Assembly: GCF_003429095.1 (NCBI RefSeq)
Contig: NZ_QVTE01000017.1
Coordinates: 62,001 to 126,000, forward strand
DNA from: Peribacillus saganii
GTDB lineage: Bacteria; Bacillota; Bacilli; Bacillales; DSM-1321
DNA length: 64,000 nt
Reading direction: 5' to 3'
The translations under genes were made by a program, and so were the position numbers. Below the pieces are notes generated by a model. It saw only the letters and a program-made list of their open reading frames with translations. It did no database searches and was not told the DNA's origin. Within the stretch, counting starts at the first letter, position 1. Each line of letters begins with the position of its first letter. Below are positions 17,071 to 26,101 of this stretch, one piece after another.

Positions 17071-18098
17071 TGAAAAAGGTTCTAAGTATTGTTGCACTAT
17101 CTTCAATGGTTCTATTGTCAGCTTGCGGAGGTGGCGGAAGCACTAAAACGGGAGCGGATGAAAAGAGCGGTTCCGGCAGCACTGGAGAGAAAATAACTCT
17201 AAAGGTGGGGCATACGCTAGCTGATACATCCCACTACCAAGAAGGAATGAAAAAATTTCAAGAACTAATCAAAGAAAAATCAAATGGAACGATTGAGCTG
17301 GAAGTTTTCCCAAATGGATCACTTGGCGGAGAACGTGACATGATTGAAGGCTTGAATGTAGGCAGTGTTGATATGGTGCTTACTTCCACTGGACCGATGA
17401 GCGGTTTTGCACCCGAAGTAACGGTTGTTGACCTTCCGTTCTTATTCGAAAATGAAGATCATGCACATAAAGTGCTAGATGGCGAGATTGGTAATGATTT
17501 ACGTAAAAAAGTGGAAGAAACAATGAGTGTGAAAACTCTTGCCTGGTGGGAAAATGGTTTCCGCAACGTTACAACCGGTAAACAGGCTGTCGAAAAACCA
17601 GAAGATTTAAAGGGAATCAAAATCCGTACGATGGAGAATGACATCCACATGGATTCGTTCAGTGCAATGGGGGCACAGCCGACACCAATGTCATTCACAG
17701 AGCTTTTTACAGCTTTGCAGCAGGGCGTAATTGATGCAGAGGAAAACCCGGTGCCTGTTATCATGACTTCCCGTTTCTATGAAGTCCAGGATCATTTAAC
17801 CATGACACGCCATTTCTATAATCCTTCCCTTGTCTTAATGTCTCCAAGCAAATTTGATTCATTAACACCGGAGCAGCAAAAGGCTCTTGAAGAGGCAGCG
17901 GTAGAGGCTGGAAATTATGAGCGCCAGGTTGTCCAAGACATGGAGAAGCAATATCTTGGTGAACTGAAAGAAAAAGGGATGAAAATAATTGAAAACCCTG
18001 ATTTAGGACCATTCAAGGAAGCAGTTAAGCCAGTTTATGAAAAATACGAATCTGTTTTCGGAAAAGAACTGATCGAAAGCATTCGTAACACAAAATAA
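17070..18098 (+). CDS. dctP: TRAP transporter substrate-binding lipoprotein DctP
   Basis: 342 residues. The signal peptide ends in a lipobox, LLSACGGGGS, so the protein is anchored by a lipidated cysteine at residue 19. The mature part is a DctP-family binding protein: KVGHTLADTSHYQEGMKKF, the FPNGSLGGERDMIEG segment, and KGIKIRTMEN, whose arginine normally grips the substrate carboxylate. With dctQM it imports an organic or sugar acid using an ion gradient. It starts within the kinase stop codon and ends before an intercistronic hairpin that may favour its expression over the membrane subunits. Confidence 0.92.
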   Translation: MKKVLSIVALSSMVLLSACGGGGSTKTGADEKSGSGSTGEKITLKVGHTLADTSHYQEGMKKFQELIKEKSNGTIELEVFPNGSLGGERDMIEGLNVGSVDMVLTSTGPMSGFAPEVTVVDLPFLFENEDHAHKVLDGEIGNDLRKKVEETMSVKTLAWWENGFRNVTTGKQAVEKPEDLKGIKIRTMENDIHMDSFSAMGAQPTPMSFTELFTALQQGVIDAEENPVPVIMTSRFYEVQDHLTMTRHFYNPSLVLMSPSKFDSLTPEQQKALEEAAVEAGNYERQVVQDMEKQYLGELKEKGMKIIENPDLGPFKEAVKPVYEKYESVFGKELIESIRNTK

Positions 18099-18107
18099 TA
18101 GCTGCTT

Positions 18108-18136
18108 CAGCGGATAGGCAACCGACCTATCCGCTG
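18108..18136 (+). promoter_or_regulatory. Intercistronic hairpin between dctP and dctQ
   Basis: CAGCGGATAGG, 7-nt loop, CCTATCCGCTG: perfect 11-bp stem without a T-run. Probably a 3' stabiliser or partial attenuator that gives more binding protein than membrane subunits. Confidence 0.6.
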
Positions 18137-18162
18137 ATGTTTATACTAAGAGGTGAGATTGC

Positions 18163-18678
18163 ATGGGATTGTATGTAAGATTTGCTGATAAAGTAAACTT
18201 TTTTATTCGCTATTTATTGGCCGCCTTATTGATGTTAATGTCAGGACTCATTATTTTTCAGGTAATAATCCGATTTTCCGCTCGTTACATAGACCTAACA
18301 TTGCCAAGATGGACGGAAGAAATAGCCCGTTATTCAATGGTATGGCTAGTTCTGCTTGGCGCCGCATTAGCGGTTAGATATAGTGCCTTAATTGGGATGG
18401 AAGCTATAGCTGAGAGACTGAGTCCTAATGCCCAGCGTGTACTTAGAGGGATTACAATCGTTATTTCAATGGTGTTTTATGTAATATTGACCGTTTATGG
18501 TTTTGAAATGCTTAGCCATGTTTCTGCACAGCTTTCCCCAGGTGCGAAAATATCGATGGCTATTCCATATGCCGCCCTTCCAGTGGGAGGAATATTGATG
18601 CTGATGAATTCGATTGCCGTTCTCATTGAGACCTTAAAAGGGGATCTGAACCGGGAATTCTTTAAGGGGAGTGAATAA
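18163..18678 (+). CDS. dctQ: TRAP transporter small membrane subunit DctQ
   Basis: 171 residues, four membrane helices (about 17-37, 57-76, 95-115, 133-153). The DctQ signature is seen in LPRWTEEIARYSMVWLVLLG, with the conserved RWxEE...R pattern. It forms the small integral subunit of the tripartite carrier, next to DctM. Start ATG follows AGAGGTGAG. Ends 2 nt before dctM. Confidence 0.92.
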   Translation: MGLYVRFADKVNFFIRYLLAALLMLMSGLIIFQVIIRFSARYIDLTLPRWTEEIARYSMVWLVLLGAALAVRYSALIGMEAIAERLSPNAQRVLRGITIVISMVFYVILTVYGFEMLSHVSAQLSPGAKISMAIPYAALPVGGILMLMNSIAVLIETLKGDLNREFFKGSE

Positions 18679-18680
18679 CT

Positions 18681-19955
18681 ATGGCATTAACAATGTTTAT
18701 ATCGTTACTTATTTTATTATTTTTAAGTGTCCCGGTTGCCTTATCACTCGGCCTTGCTTCAAGTATTTCACTTGTAAGTGATGGAAATATGCCGCTGATC
18801 GTATTAATTCAGAGGATGTTCGCTGCCCTTGATTTATTTCCGTTAATGGCAATCCCATTCTTTATTCTGGCTGGCTCCCTCATGGAAACAGGCGGTATTT
18901 CACGCAGGCTTGTTAACTTTGCAAACTCCCTTGTTGGAGGAATGACTGGCGGGCTTGCGGTAGTTACAGTTGTAACAGCAATGTTTTTTTCAGCTATTTC
19001 CGGTTCTAGTGCAGCTACTACAGCTGCCATTGGTTCGATTCTTATCCCGGCAATGGTTAAGAAAGGCTATGATGTGGGATTTGCCGGAGCGACAACTGCT
19101 GTTTCCGGTGAGCTTGGAGTTATTATCCCGCCGTCTATTCCAATGATTATATTTGGGATTTCGGCTGGAGTCTCCATGACCGACCTATTTATTGCTGGAT
19201 TTTTACCTGGACTTTGGATTGGCGGTTCTTTAATCCTCCTTGTTTGGTTCCTTGCAAAAAGAAAGGGATACCAGGGAGAGACAGGGATTACATGGGAAAT
19301 GAGAATAAAATATTTTAAAGATGCTATCTTGGCTCTATTGATGCCAGTTATCATTCTTGGCGGAATTTATGGCGGGATTTTCACGCCAACAGAAGCAGCG
19401 GTGGTTGCAGTTTTCTATTCCTTTATCGTCGGTGTTTTCGTTTATCGTGAAGTAACATGGAAGGACCTTGTTGAAATTTTCTCAAAGTCTGCCATTACAA
19501 CTTCCATCATTATGATAATTATTGCGAATGCGGGGATGTTTGGCTGGATTTTAACAAGGGATCAAGTGCCGCAGAAGGTTGCTGCCTTCTTCACTGCCTT
19601 CTCAGATAGCCCATATGTATTTTTAATTCTAGTAAACATTTTGCTGCTATTTGTAGGGATGTTCTTTGAAACATCAGCTGCCATTATAATATTAGCGCCT
19701 CTATTGACACCAGTAGCAGTTGCGCTTGGAATTGACCCTGTACACTTTGGTATGATTGTCATCGTAAACCTTGCAATGGGAATGGTAACACCGCCGGTTG
19801 GGGTTAACTTGTTTGTAGCGGCCCAGGTAGCCAATATAAAACTGGAACGGTTAACCAAGGCACTCATCCCATTCTTTATTGTACTGGTAATGAACATCTT
19901 AATCATTACCTATATTCCAGCTCTTTCCACATGGCTTCCATCACTTTTAAAATAG
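18681..19955 (+). CDS. dctM: TRAP transporter large membrane subunit DctM
   Basis: 424 residues, about 11-12 hydrophobic segments. DctM family: PLMAIPFFILAGSLMETGGI near the N-terminus, AISGSSAATTAAIGSI, GVIIPPSIPMIIFG and NLAMGMVTPPVGVNLFVA are conserved transport motifs with the paired re-entrant loops typical of this fold. This is the ion-coupled channel subunit. It follows dctQ by 2 nt, and larA begins 33 nt later after a new AAAGGAGG site. Confidence 0.93.
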   Translation: MALTMFISLLILLFLSVPVALSLGLASSISLVSDGNMPLIVLIQRMFAALDLFPLMAIPFFILAGSLMETGGISRRLVNFANSLVGGMTGGLAVVTVVTAMFFSAISGSSAATTAAIGSILIPAMVKKGYDVGFAGATTAVSGELGVIIPPSIPMIIFGISAGVSMTDLFIAGFLPGLWIGGSLILLVWFLAKRKGYQGETGITWEMRIKYFKDAILALLMPVIILGGIYGGIFTPTEAAVVAVFYSFIVGVFVYREVTWKDLVEIFSKSAITTSIIMIIIANAGMFGWILTRDQVPQKVAAFFTAFSDSPYVFLILVNILLLFVGMFFETSAAIIILAPLLTPVAVALGIDPVHFGMIVIVNLAMGMVTPPVGVNLFVAAQVANIKLERLTKALIPFFIVLVMNILIITYIPALSTWLPSLLK

Positions 19956-19988
19956 TAGTGAGCTAAAAATAAAGGAGGAACAGTCAAA

Positions 19989-21251
19989 ATGGAATTTCCT
20001 CGCATTGTAAAGATAAAGCAGCGCTTTAACGGCCCGCTTGTTGAAGACATTGATACAGAGATTGCTAATCAGTTTTCCCGGCTGGAGCTTGCAAGACAAG
20101 TGAAGCCGGGAATGAGAATTGCCATCACAGCAGGCAGCCGCGGAATCGCAAACATTGCCGCCATTATTCGGGCTTCCGTAAATGAGCTGAAAAAACTGGG
20201 GGCAGAACCATTTATTGTACCAACGATGGGCAGCCACGGGGGAGCAACGGCCGAGGGGCAGGTTGAAGTGCTGAATAGCCTTGGCATTACAGAAGATTTC
20301 TGCGGAGCTCCCATACTTTCTTCAATGGATGTAGTACAGGTAGGGGAAACACCAGGAGGAATGCCGGTTCATATTGATAAAAATGCCTATGAGGCAGACA
20401 GCATTCTTCTAATGGGACGAGTCAAAGTTCATACCGATTTCAAATCACCGATCGGGATTGAAAGCGGACTAATGAAAATGGCCGCTATCGGTCTTGGCAA
20501 GCACAAGCAGGCACTCCTCATTCACACTCATGGTGTAAGGGGGATTCGGGACATTATGCCAGAGGTTGCAAAGGTACTGTTTGAGAAAGCGAAGATCCTG
20601 TGCGGTGTCGCGATTATCGAGAATGCCTTTGAACAGACAGCCATATTGGAGGCCATTCCGACAGCCTCCATCCCGGAGCGGGAAAAAGAGCTTCTTGCAG
20701 AATCGGCTGCGCTCATGCCTAAGCTTCCATTAGAGGATATTGATGTACTGGTAGTAGATGAAATCGGAAAAAATTACAGCGGTACGGGAATGGACACGAA
20801 TATCATTGGCAGAATCCGGATTCTCGGTGTGCAGGAGCCGGTATCACCGCGTATTAAATATATTGTAGCCAGCAACGTCAGTGAGGAATCGCATGGAAAT
20901 GCCCTTGGTATTGGGCTGGCCGATCTAACAACCCGCCGTCTGTTCGATCAAATTGATCATCAGACAATGAATGAGAATGTAATTACGAGTACATTCCTTC
21001 ATCGGGCCATGATTCCGATTGTGCTTGAGAATGATCGTGAAGCCATTAGGGCCGCGATGAGAGGGAACTGGGGCGTTGAGCCGGAAAAAACCAGGTTTAT
21101 GCGCATTCCTAATACGCTGCATCTTGAGTATATATATGTGTCCGAGGCTTTGCTGCCTGAGTTATCTGGTTTAGATCATATCGAAATTATAGGTGAGCCA
21201 CAGGAGATGGAATTTGATGAAAAAGGTTATTTTCCACAATGGAATCACTAA
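19989..21251 (+). CDS. LarA-family nickel-pincer-dependent hydroxyacid racemase/epimerase
   Basis: 420 residues. A divergent LarA (DUF2088) protein. Candidate catalytic residues are H83 in MGSHGG, H148 in GRVKVH, K163 in SGLMKM, and H179 in LLIHTHG. K163 and H179 are 16 residues apart, the spacing of the Lys that bonds the pincer cofactor (Lys184) and the Ni ligand (His200) in L. plantarum LarA, as I remember it. LarA enzymes invert the C2 centre of 2-hydroxyacids by hydride transfer. The window also encodes LarB, LarC and LarE to make its cofactor. Sitting between a TRAP importer and tetronate-type enzymes, it is more likely an epimerase of a sugar acid than a lactate racemase. Confidence 0.85.
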   Translation: MEFPRIVKIKQRFNGPLVEDIDTEIANQFSRLELARQVKPGMRIAITAGSRGIANIAAIIRASVNELKKLGAEPFIVPTMGSHGGATAEGQVEVLNSLGITEDFCGAPILSSMDVVQVGETPGGMPVHIDKNAYEADSILLMGRVKVHTDFKSPIGIESGLMKMAAIGLGKHKQALLIHTHGVRGIRDIMPEVAKVLFEKAKILCGVAIIENAFEQTAILEAIPTASIPEREKELLAESAALMPKLPLEDIDVLVVDEIGKNYSGTGMDTNIIGRIRILGVQEPVSPRIKYIVASNVSEESHGNALGIGLADLTTRRLFDQIDHQTMNENVITSTFLHRAMIPIVLENDREAIRAAMRGNWGVEPEKTRFMRIPNTLHLEYIYVSEALLPELSGLDHIEIIGEPQEMEFDEKGYFPQWNH

Positions 21252-21277
21252 ATATCATTCAGGAGGGAACAAAAGCG

Positions 21278-22720
21278 ATGACTGGAAATATTGATAAAAA
21301 TATACTTACATACGGCCAATTTATAAACGGTGAGTGGCATGCATCAAAAGAAAGCTTTTCTGTTGCCAATAAATTCACCGGGGAAGAATTCGCGATCATT
21401 GGAAAAGCAACCCGGGAAGAGGTTGAACAAGCGGTCACAAATGCTGAAGAAACATTTCGAACAAAAAAGCTAAGTCCAAATGAAAGATATGAGATTTTAA
21501 TGAGGACCGCTGAAATTGTAAAAGAACGAAAAGAAGAACTGGCTCTTATTCTCGTTCGTGAAGTGGGAAAAGTGTTAAAGGATGCACGAGGTGAAATCGA
21601 CCGTGGAATACAGACGCTTATAGCTTCTGCAGAAGAAGCCAAGCGAATCGCCGGATCAGGCGTTCCGCTGGGACAGCCGGGCAATGAAAACAAACTTGCA
21701 TTTACTGTACGTGTCCCTGTTGGAGTTGTAGCAGCTATAACGCCGTTTAACTTCCCATTTAATCTAACAGTTCACAAACTTGGTCCTGCTATTGCCGCAG
21801 GAAACACAGTTGTTTTAAAACCGGCTGAATTAACACCGGTTATTGCATGTGTGCTTGCTGAAATTTTTATCGAAGCAGGCTTGCCTGCTGGATTCCTTAA
21901 TGTGGTTAACGGATTCGGCCAGGAAACAGGACAATACTTGTTGGAAGAAGATCGCATCGCCCATTTCACATTTACCGGAAGTCCAGGCGTAGGCCGCCAT
22001 ATCAAAAGTACAACAGGAATTCGTCCTGTAACCTTGGAGTTAGGGAACAATTCACCAAACATAGTCCATCATGATGCACCGGACCTTGATAAAGCTGCAG
22101 AATTATGTGTAACACGCGGGTATTCAAATGCCGGCCAAGCTTGTATTTCCGTCCAGCGTGTTTATGTACATGAAGATGTATATGAGTCGTTCCTTGAGAA
22201 AGCTGTCAAGGCTGCCCAGTCCCTAAAAGTAGGAAATCCAGAAGATCCTGAAACTGATATTGGGCCGATGATTACTGAAAAAGAAGCTAAGCGGGCAGAA
22301 GAATGGATTAAGGAAGCAGAAGAGCATGGCGCCAGAGTAGTTTTTGGCGGAAAAAGAACCGGCAGCATCCTCGAGCCTGCCATTCTATCAGACGTAAAAC
22401 CTGAAATGAAGGTAGTTTGCCAGGAAGTATTTGCTCCGGTGATTAATATCATTCCATATTCAGAGATTCAAGATGCGTTTGATCAGGCAAATGACAGCCG
22501 CTTTGGCTTGCAGGCGGGCTTATTCACCTCAAATATTCAATTAGCGATGCGCGCAGCACATGAGCTTCATTTTGGCGGAGTGATTATTAACGATGTGTCT
22601 ACATACCGTGCAGACGTTATGCCATATGGCGGAGTAAAGGACAGCGGAATTGGCAAAGAGGGTCCTCGCTATGCAATCCAGGAAATGACAGATGAAAAAA
22701 TAATTGTAATAAACTTATAG
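21278..22720 (+). CDS. NAD(P)-dependent aldehyde dehydrogenase
   Basis: 480 residues. The ATG at 21278 is used because CAGGAGGGA lies before it; an earlier in-frame ATG overlaps the upstream gene. ALDH superfamily: the oxyanion Asn is in ITPFNFPFN, the cofactor loop is FTGSPGVGRHI, the general base is in TLELGNNSP and the nucleophilic cysteine in NAGQACISVQR. Overall it resembles the lactaldehyde/sulfolactaldehyde/phosphonoacetaldehyde branch, so a small hydroxy-aldehyde is a plausible substrate. In context it may oxidise a tetrose-like aldehyde to the acid used by the kinase. That is inference. Confidence 0.9.
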   Translation: MTGNIDKNILTYGQFINGEWHASKESFSVANKFTGEEFAIIGKATREEVEQAVTNAEETFRTKKLSPNERYEILMRTAEIVKERKEELALILVREVGKVLKDARGEIDRGIQTLIASAEEAKRIAGSGVPLGQPGNENKLAFTVRVPVGVVAAITPFNFPFNLTVHKLGPAIAAGNTVVLKPAELTPVIACVLAEIFIEAGLPAGFLNVVNGFGQETGQYLLEEDRIAHFTFTGSPGVGRHIKSTTGIRPVTLELGNNSPNIVHHDAPDLDKAAELCVTRGYSNAGQACISVQRVYVHEDVYESFLEKAVKAAQSLKVGNPEDPETDIGPMITEKEAKRAEEWIKEAEEHGARVVFGGKRTGSILEPAILSDVKPEMKVVCQEVFAPVINIIPYSEIQDAFDQANDSRFGLQAGLFTSNIQLAMRAAHELHFGGVIINDVSTYRADVMPYGGVKDSGIGKEGPRYAIQEMTDEKIIVINL

Positions 22721-22741
22721 AAAGAGTGGAGGAGAGAAACT

Positions 22742-23947
22742 GTGAGAAATAGCTGGGAGTTTTTTTCAACAAAACGAATTGTATATGGAAAAGGTGCAAT
22801 CGAACAGCTTGATAGCATTCTAAAGAGCCTTAAGGCGAAAAATGTTCTGCTTGTTACGGATCCTGGTATTGTGAATGCGGGAATTGCAGATCGGGTCATT
22901 TCTCTCTTGAGAAATGCAGATTATAATGTCGTTACGTACGACAAGGTAGTTCCTGAACCCCCGGTATCCAGTGCCATTGAGTGCTACGAGTTTGCGAAAT
23001 CACAAATGGAAACAGATGCAATTATCGGTCTTGGAGGCGGAAGCAGCATTGATATGGCGAAAATTGCTGCTCTTCTAATAAAGTATGGCGGACACCCTCT
23101 TGATTACTATGGCGGTGAAAATCAAATTCCTGGCCCAATTGCGCCACTAATCGCGATTCCAACGACAGCAGGTACTGGCTCAGAGGTAACGTCTGTTGCT
23201 GTGTTAACGGATACGGAAAACAACATTAAAGCAGGAATCTCTGATAATTATTTGCGTCCGGAGGTAGCTCTGCTTGATCCAGAGCTTACTATAGGGCTTC
23301 CGGCATACGTTACAGCTTGTTCCGGAATTGATGCGTTATCCCATGCTGTGGAAGCATACACAGCTAAAAATTTCCAATATATTCAAGCGGAAGGAAATAT
23401 CTTGTTCCAGGGTGCACTTCCAATTAGTGATGCACTTGCCCTTGAAGCAATTAAGCTCATCGCGGAAAACTTGCCTCTTGCTGTACAGCAGGGAAGCAAT
23501 GTGGAAGCTAGAGGAAATATGCTTATTGGAAGCCTTCTTGCAGGAATGGCGTTTTCGAATGCTGGAACAGCGGCAGCTCATGCACTTGCTTATCCGATTG
23601 GAGGGCTAGTTAAATCTCCTCATGGAGAAGTAACAGGATTGCTGCTGCCGTATGTGATGAAATTCAATAGTGCGGTTGAAATGGAAAAAATGGGAAAAAT
23701 TGCAGAAGCATTCGGAGTGCAGGTCGATGGACTTAGCGCAAAGGAAAAAGCATTGGCTGCTTCCGATGCTGTGCTCGAACTGCTGGCAGAAATCGGATTG
23801 CCTGCTCATTTATCACAAATCGGCATTAAAGAAGATGATATTCCGTCCATTGCAGAAAAAGCGTTAGAGATTGCCAGATTGGTTCGCAATAATCCAAGAG
23901 TACCTACTCAAAAAGGATTTGAGGAGCTTCTGCGTTCAGCTTTTTAA
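22742..23947 (+). CDS. Iron-containing alcohol dehydrogenase
   Basis: 401 residues from a GTG start behind GTGGAGGAG. Type III (Fe) alcohol dehydrogenase: GLGGGSSIDMAK binds NAD, PTTAGTGSEVT follows, and the metal ligands are in GIDALSHAVEAY (Asp and His) and in AAAHALAYPIGG...SPHGEVTG (two His). Family members include FucO and 1,3-propanediol dehydrogenase. With the adjacent aldehyde dehydrogenase it could run alcohol to aldehyde to acid. The substrate is not determined. It is spaced 21 nt after the ALDH gene and 15 nt before pdxA2. Confidence 0.92.
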   Translation: MRNSWEFFSTKRIVYGKGAIEQLDSILKSLKAKNVLLVTDPGIVNAGIADRVISLLRNADYNVVTYDKVVPEPPVSSAIECYEFAKSQMETDAIIGLGGGSSIDMAKIAALLIKYGGHPLDYYGGENQIPGPIAPLIAIPTTAGTGSEVTSVAVLTDTENNIKAGISDNYLRPEVALLDPELTIGLPAYVTACSGIDALSHAVEAYTAKNFQYIQAEGNILFQGALPISDALALEAIKLIAENLPLAVQQGSNVEARGNMLIGSLLAGMAFSNAGTAAAHALAYPIGGLVKSPHGEVTGLLLPYVMKFNSAVEMEKMGKIAEAFGVQVDGLSAKEKALAASDAVLELLAEIGLPAHLSQIGIKEDDIPSIAEKALEIARLVRNNPRVPTQKGFEELLRSAF

Positions 23948-23962
23948 GAGACGAAGGGAAGT

Positions 23963-24976
23963 GTGACAGCGATGCAAACAAACAAGCCGATTATCGGGAT
24001 TACTATGGGGGACGGTGCCGGCGTAGGCCCTGAAATCATCATGAAGGCTCTAAACGATGAGAAGATTTTTAAATCTTGCGCTCCTTTTGTGATTGGAGAT
24101 TCAAAGCTGCTTGAAAGAGCCGGTAAAATTGTCGGAAATGATGCGCAGATCAAGAAGATTTCTTCACCAGATGAAGCTGTATTTCAGTATGGGACTGTAG
24201 AAGTTGTTGACTTGAATTTGCTTCCGGAAGATTTACCGTTTGGACAAATTTCGGCAGAGGCAGGAAATGCAGCATTCCGTTATCTGGAAAGAGCGATACA
24301 ATTAGCGAATGAAGGTAAAATTGATGCAATCTGTACGGCACCGTTAAATAAGGAGGCTCTCCATAAAGGAGGGCATCTCTTCCCTGGCCATACGGAAATT
24401 CTCGCTGAACTTACAAATACAGAAGATTATTCTATGATGCTATCGGCTCCAAACTTGAAGGTTATCCATGTGACTACACATGTCGGCATTATTGATGCAG
24501 TAAAAAGAATCAACCCTGCCAGGGTACAAAAGGTTATTCAATTAGCGCATGACACGCTGAAAAAAGCTGGATATGAAGAACCGCGAATTGCAGTATGTGG
24601 AATTAATCCTCACGCCGGAGAAAATGGTTTATTCGGGAACGGTGAAGAAGAGGAGAAAATCATTCCTGCCGTGAAGCAGGCACAATCTGAAGGAATTAAT
24701 GTAGTTGGGCCGCTTCCTGCAGATACGCTGTTTTTCCGGACTGTGCGCGGAGATTTTGATATTGTCGTAGCCATGTATCATGACCAGGGACATGGACCTG
24801 TAAAAGTACTAGGCCTTGAAGCTGGTGTAAACATAACGGTTGGCCTGCCAATCATCCGAACAAGCGTAGATCATGGCACCGCATTTGACATCGCAGGACA
24901 AGGGATCGCTGACGAGCTCAGCCTGAAGGAAGCCATCCGCCAGGCCATAGACCTAGCGCCTAAACGCCAAATATAA
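23963..24976 (+). CDS. PdxA2-type 4-phospho-hydroxyacid dehydrogenase
   Basis: 337 residues from GTG (an ATG nine nt later is also possible). PdxA family: GITMGDGAGVGPEI near the N-terminus, and the three metal-binding histidines in VTTHVGI, INPHAGENG and YHDQGHGPVK. PdxA proper makes pyridoxine precursors. PdxA2 paralogues linked to DUF1537 kinases oxidise C3 of D-threonate 4-phosphate, and the beta-keto acid loses CO2 to give DHAP. Bacillus makes PLP by PdxST and so does not need a biosynthetic PdxA, which supports the catabolic role. A strong terminator follows, ending the first transcript. Confidence 0.88.
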   Translation: MTAMQTNKPIIGITMGDGAGVGPEIIMKALNDEKIFKSCAPFVIGDSKLLERAGKIVGNDAQIKKISSPDEAVFQYGTVEVVDLNLLPEDLPFGQISAEAGNAAFRYLERAIQLANEGKIDAICTAPLNKEALHKGGHLFPGHTEILAELTNTEDYSMMLSAPNLKVIHVTTHVGIIDAVKRINPARVQKVIQLAHDTLKKAGYEEPRIAVCGINPHAGENGLFGNGEEEEKIIPAVKQAQSEGINVVGPLPADTLFFRTVRGDFDIVVAMYHDQGHGPVKVLGLEAGVNITVGLPIIRTSVDHGTAFDIAGQGIADELSLKEAIRQAIDLAPKRQI

Positions 24977-24985
24977 AATAAATCC

Positions 24986-25018
24986 AAAGGGAACAGCATA
25001 TGCTGTTTCCCTTTCTTT
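24986..25018 (+). terminator. Terminator after pdxA2
   Basis: AAAGGGAACAGCA, TGCTGTTTCCCTTT with one bulged T, then TCTTT. Splits the catabolic operon from the hydroxyacid dehydrogenase gene, though no new promoter is obvious in the 36 nt that follow, so read-through is likely. Confidence 0.75.
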
Positions 25019-25053
25019 AGGAGAGGTAAAGTATTTTCTTTAGGAGGGGTAGT

Positions 25054-26025
25054 ATGAGTAAAATTGTTGTGACGAGAAGGATACCAAAACAAGCCCTTGA
25101 ATTATTAAAGGAGAACGGAGAAGTTTTTCTTTGGGATAGGGAAGAGGAACCCATTCCCCATGAAGTGCTGCTGGAAGAGATTAAAGAGGCAGCCGGAGTA
25201 TTTACAAACGTAGGAGACCGGATTGATAAAGAACTTTTCGATCATGCACCAAATTTGAAAGTAGTAAGTACAATGGCAGTCGGGTATGACAATATTGATG
25301 TACGTGAAGCAGCTAAGAGAGGAATTGCAGTTGGCCATACACCAGGCATTTTAACAGAAACAACAGCCGATTTAACATTTGCTTTACTGATGGCCACCGC
25401 CCGCAGAGTAGTAGAAGGGTCTGATTATGTAAGGCAAGGGCGCTGGAAGAGCTGGGGGCCGATGCTGTTAACCGGTCAGGACATTTTTGGGGCTACAATT
25501 GGCATTATTGGAATGGGCCGGATCGGCGAGGGAGTTGCGCGCCGTGCATCAGGATTTAACATGAATATTTTATACCATAATCGAAGCCGCCGCCGTGAAA
25601 TAGAAGAGAGCTTGAATGCCGCTTATAGTACTTTAGAAGAACTGTTATCGAAATCAGACTTTGTTGTCCTGCTGGCACCAGGAAATACCCAGACACGCCA
25701 TATCATCGGGAAAGAAGAGTTAAAGCTGATGAAGCCAAGTTCAGTGTTCATCAATGCATCACGCGGCACAAATGTAGATGAAAGGGCGTTATATGAAGCC
25801 CTTAAAAATGAAGAGATTTGGGCTGCCGGACTGGATGTGTTTGAAGAAGAACCTGTTTCCGCGGAACATCCTCTTTTAACCTTGCCGAATGTAACAGTAC
25901 TTCCGCATATTGGAAGTGCAAGTATTGCTACCCGCACAAAAATGGCTGTAACAGCTGCCCAAAATCTTGTTGCTGGAATAATGGGAAAAGAATTGCCTTT
26001 TCAAGTAAAGATTAACGAAAATTAG
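25054..26025 (+). CDS. D-2-hydroxyacid dehydrogenase (glyoxylate/hydroxypyruvate reductase-like)
   Basis: 323 residues from an ATG after TTAGGAGGGG. The NAD-binding site is GIIGMGRIGEGVA, and the catalytic Arg, Glu and His are in INASRGTNVDE, FEEEP and VLPHIGSAS. The GyaR/GhrB-type subgroup reduces glyoxylate, hydroxypyruvate or other 2-oxo acids to D-2-hydroxyacids or runs in reverse. Next to a LarA-family racemase it may act on just one enantiomer that the racemase provides. Substrate not determined. Confidence 0.88.
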   Translation: MSKIVVTRRIPKQALELLKENGEVFLWDREEEPIPHEVLLEEIKEAAGVFTNVGDRIDKELFDHAPNLKVVSTMAVGYDNIDVREAAKRGIAVGHTPGILTETTADLTFALLMATARRVVEGSDYVRQGRWKSWGPMLLTGQDIFGATIGIIGMGRIGEGVARRASGFNMNILYHNRSRRREIEESLNAAYSTLEELLSKSDFVVLLAPGNTQTRHIIGKEELKLMKPSSVFINASRGTNVDERALYEALKNEEIWAAGLDVFEEEPVSAEHPLLTLPNVTVLPHIGSASIATRTKMAVTAAQNLVAGIMGKELPFQVKINEN

Positions 26026-26101
26026 GATGGAAGAGATTCTATGAGTCGATACCTGAATTGTCAGAGAAGATGAACCATGATCGGGAAAGAGAGCTGATAG
26101 A

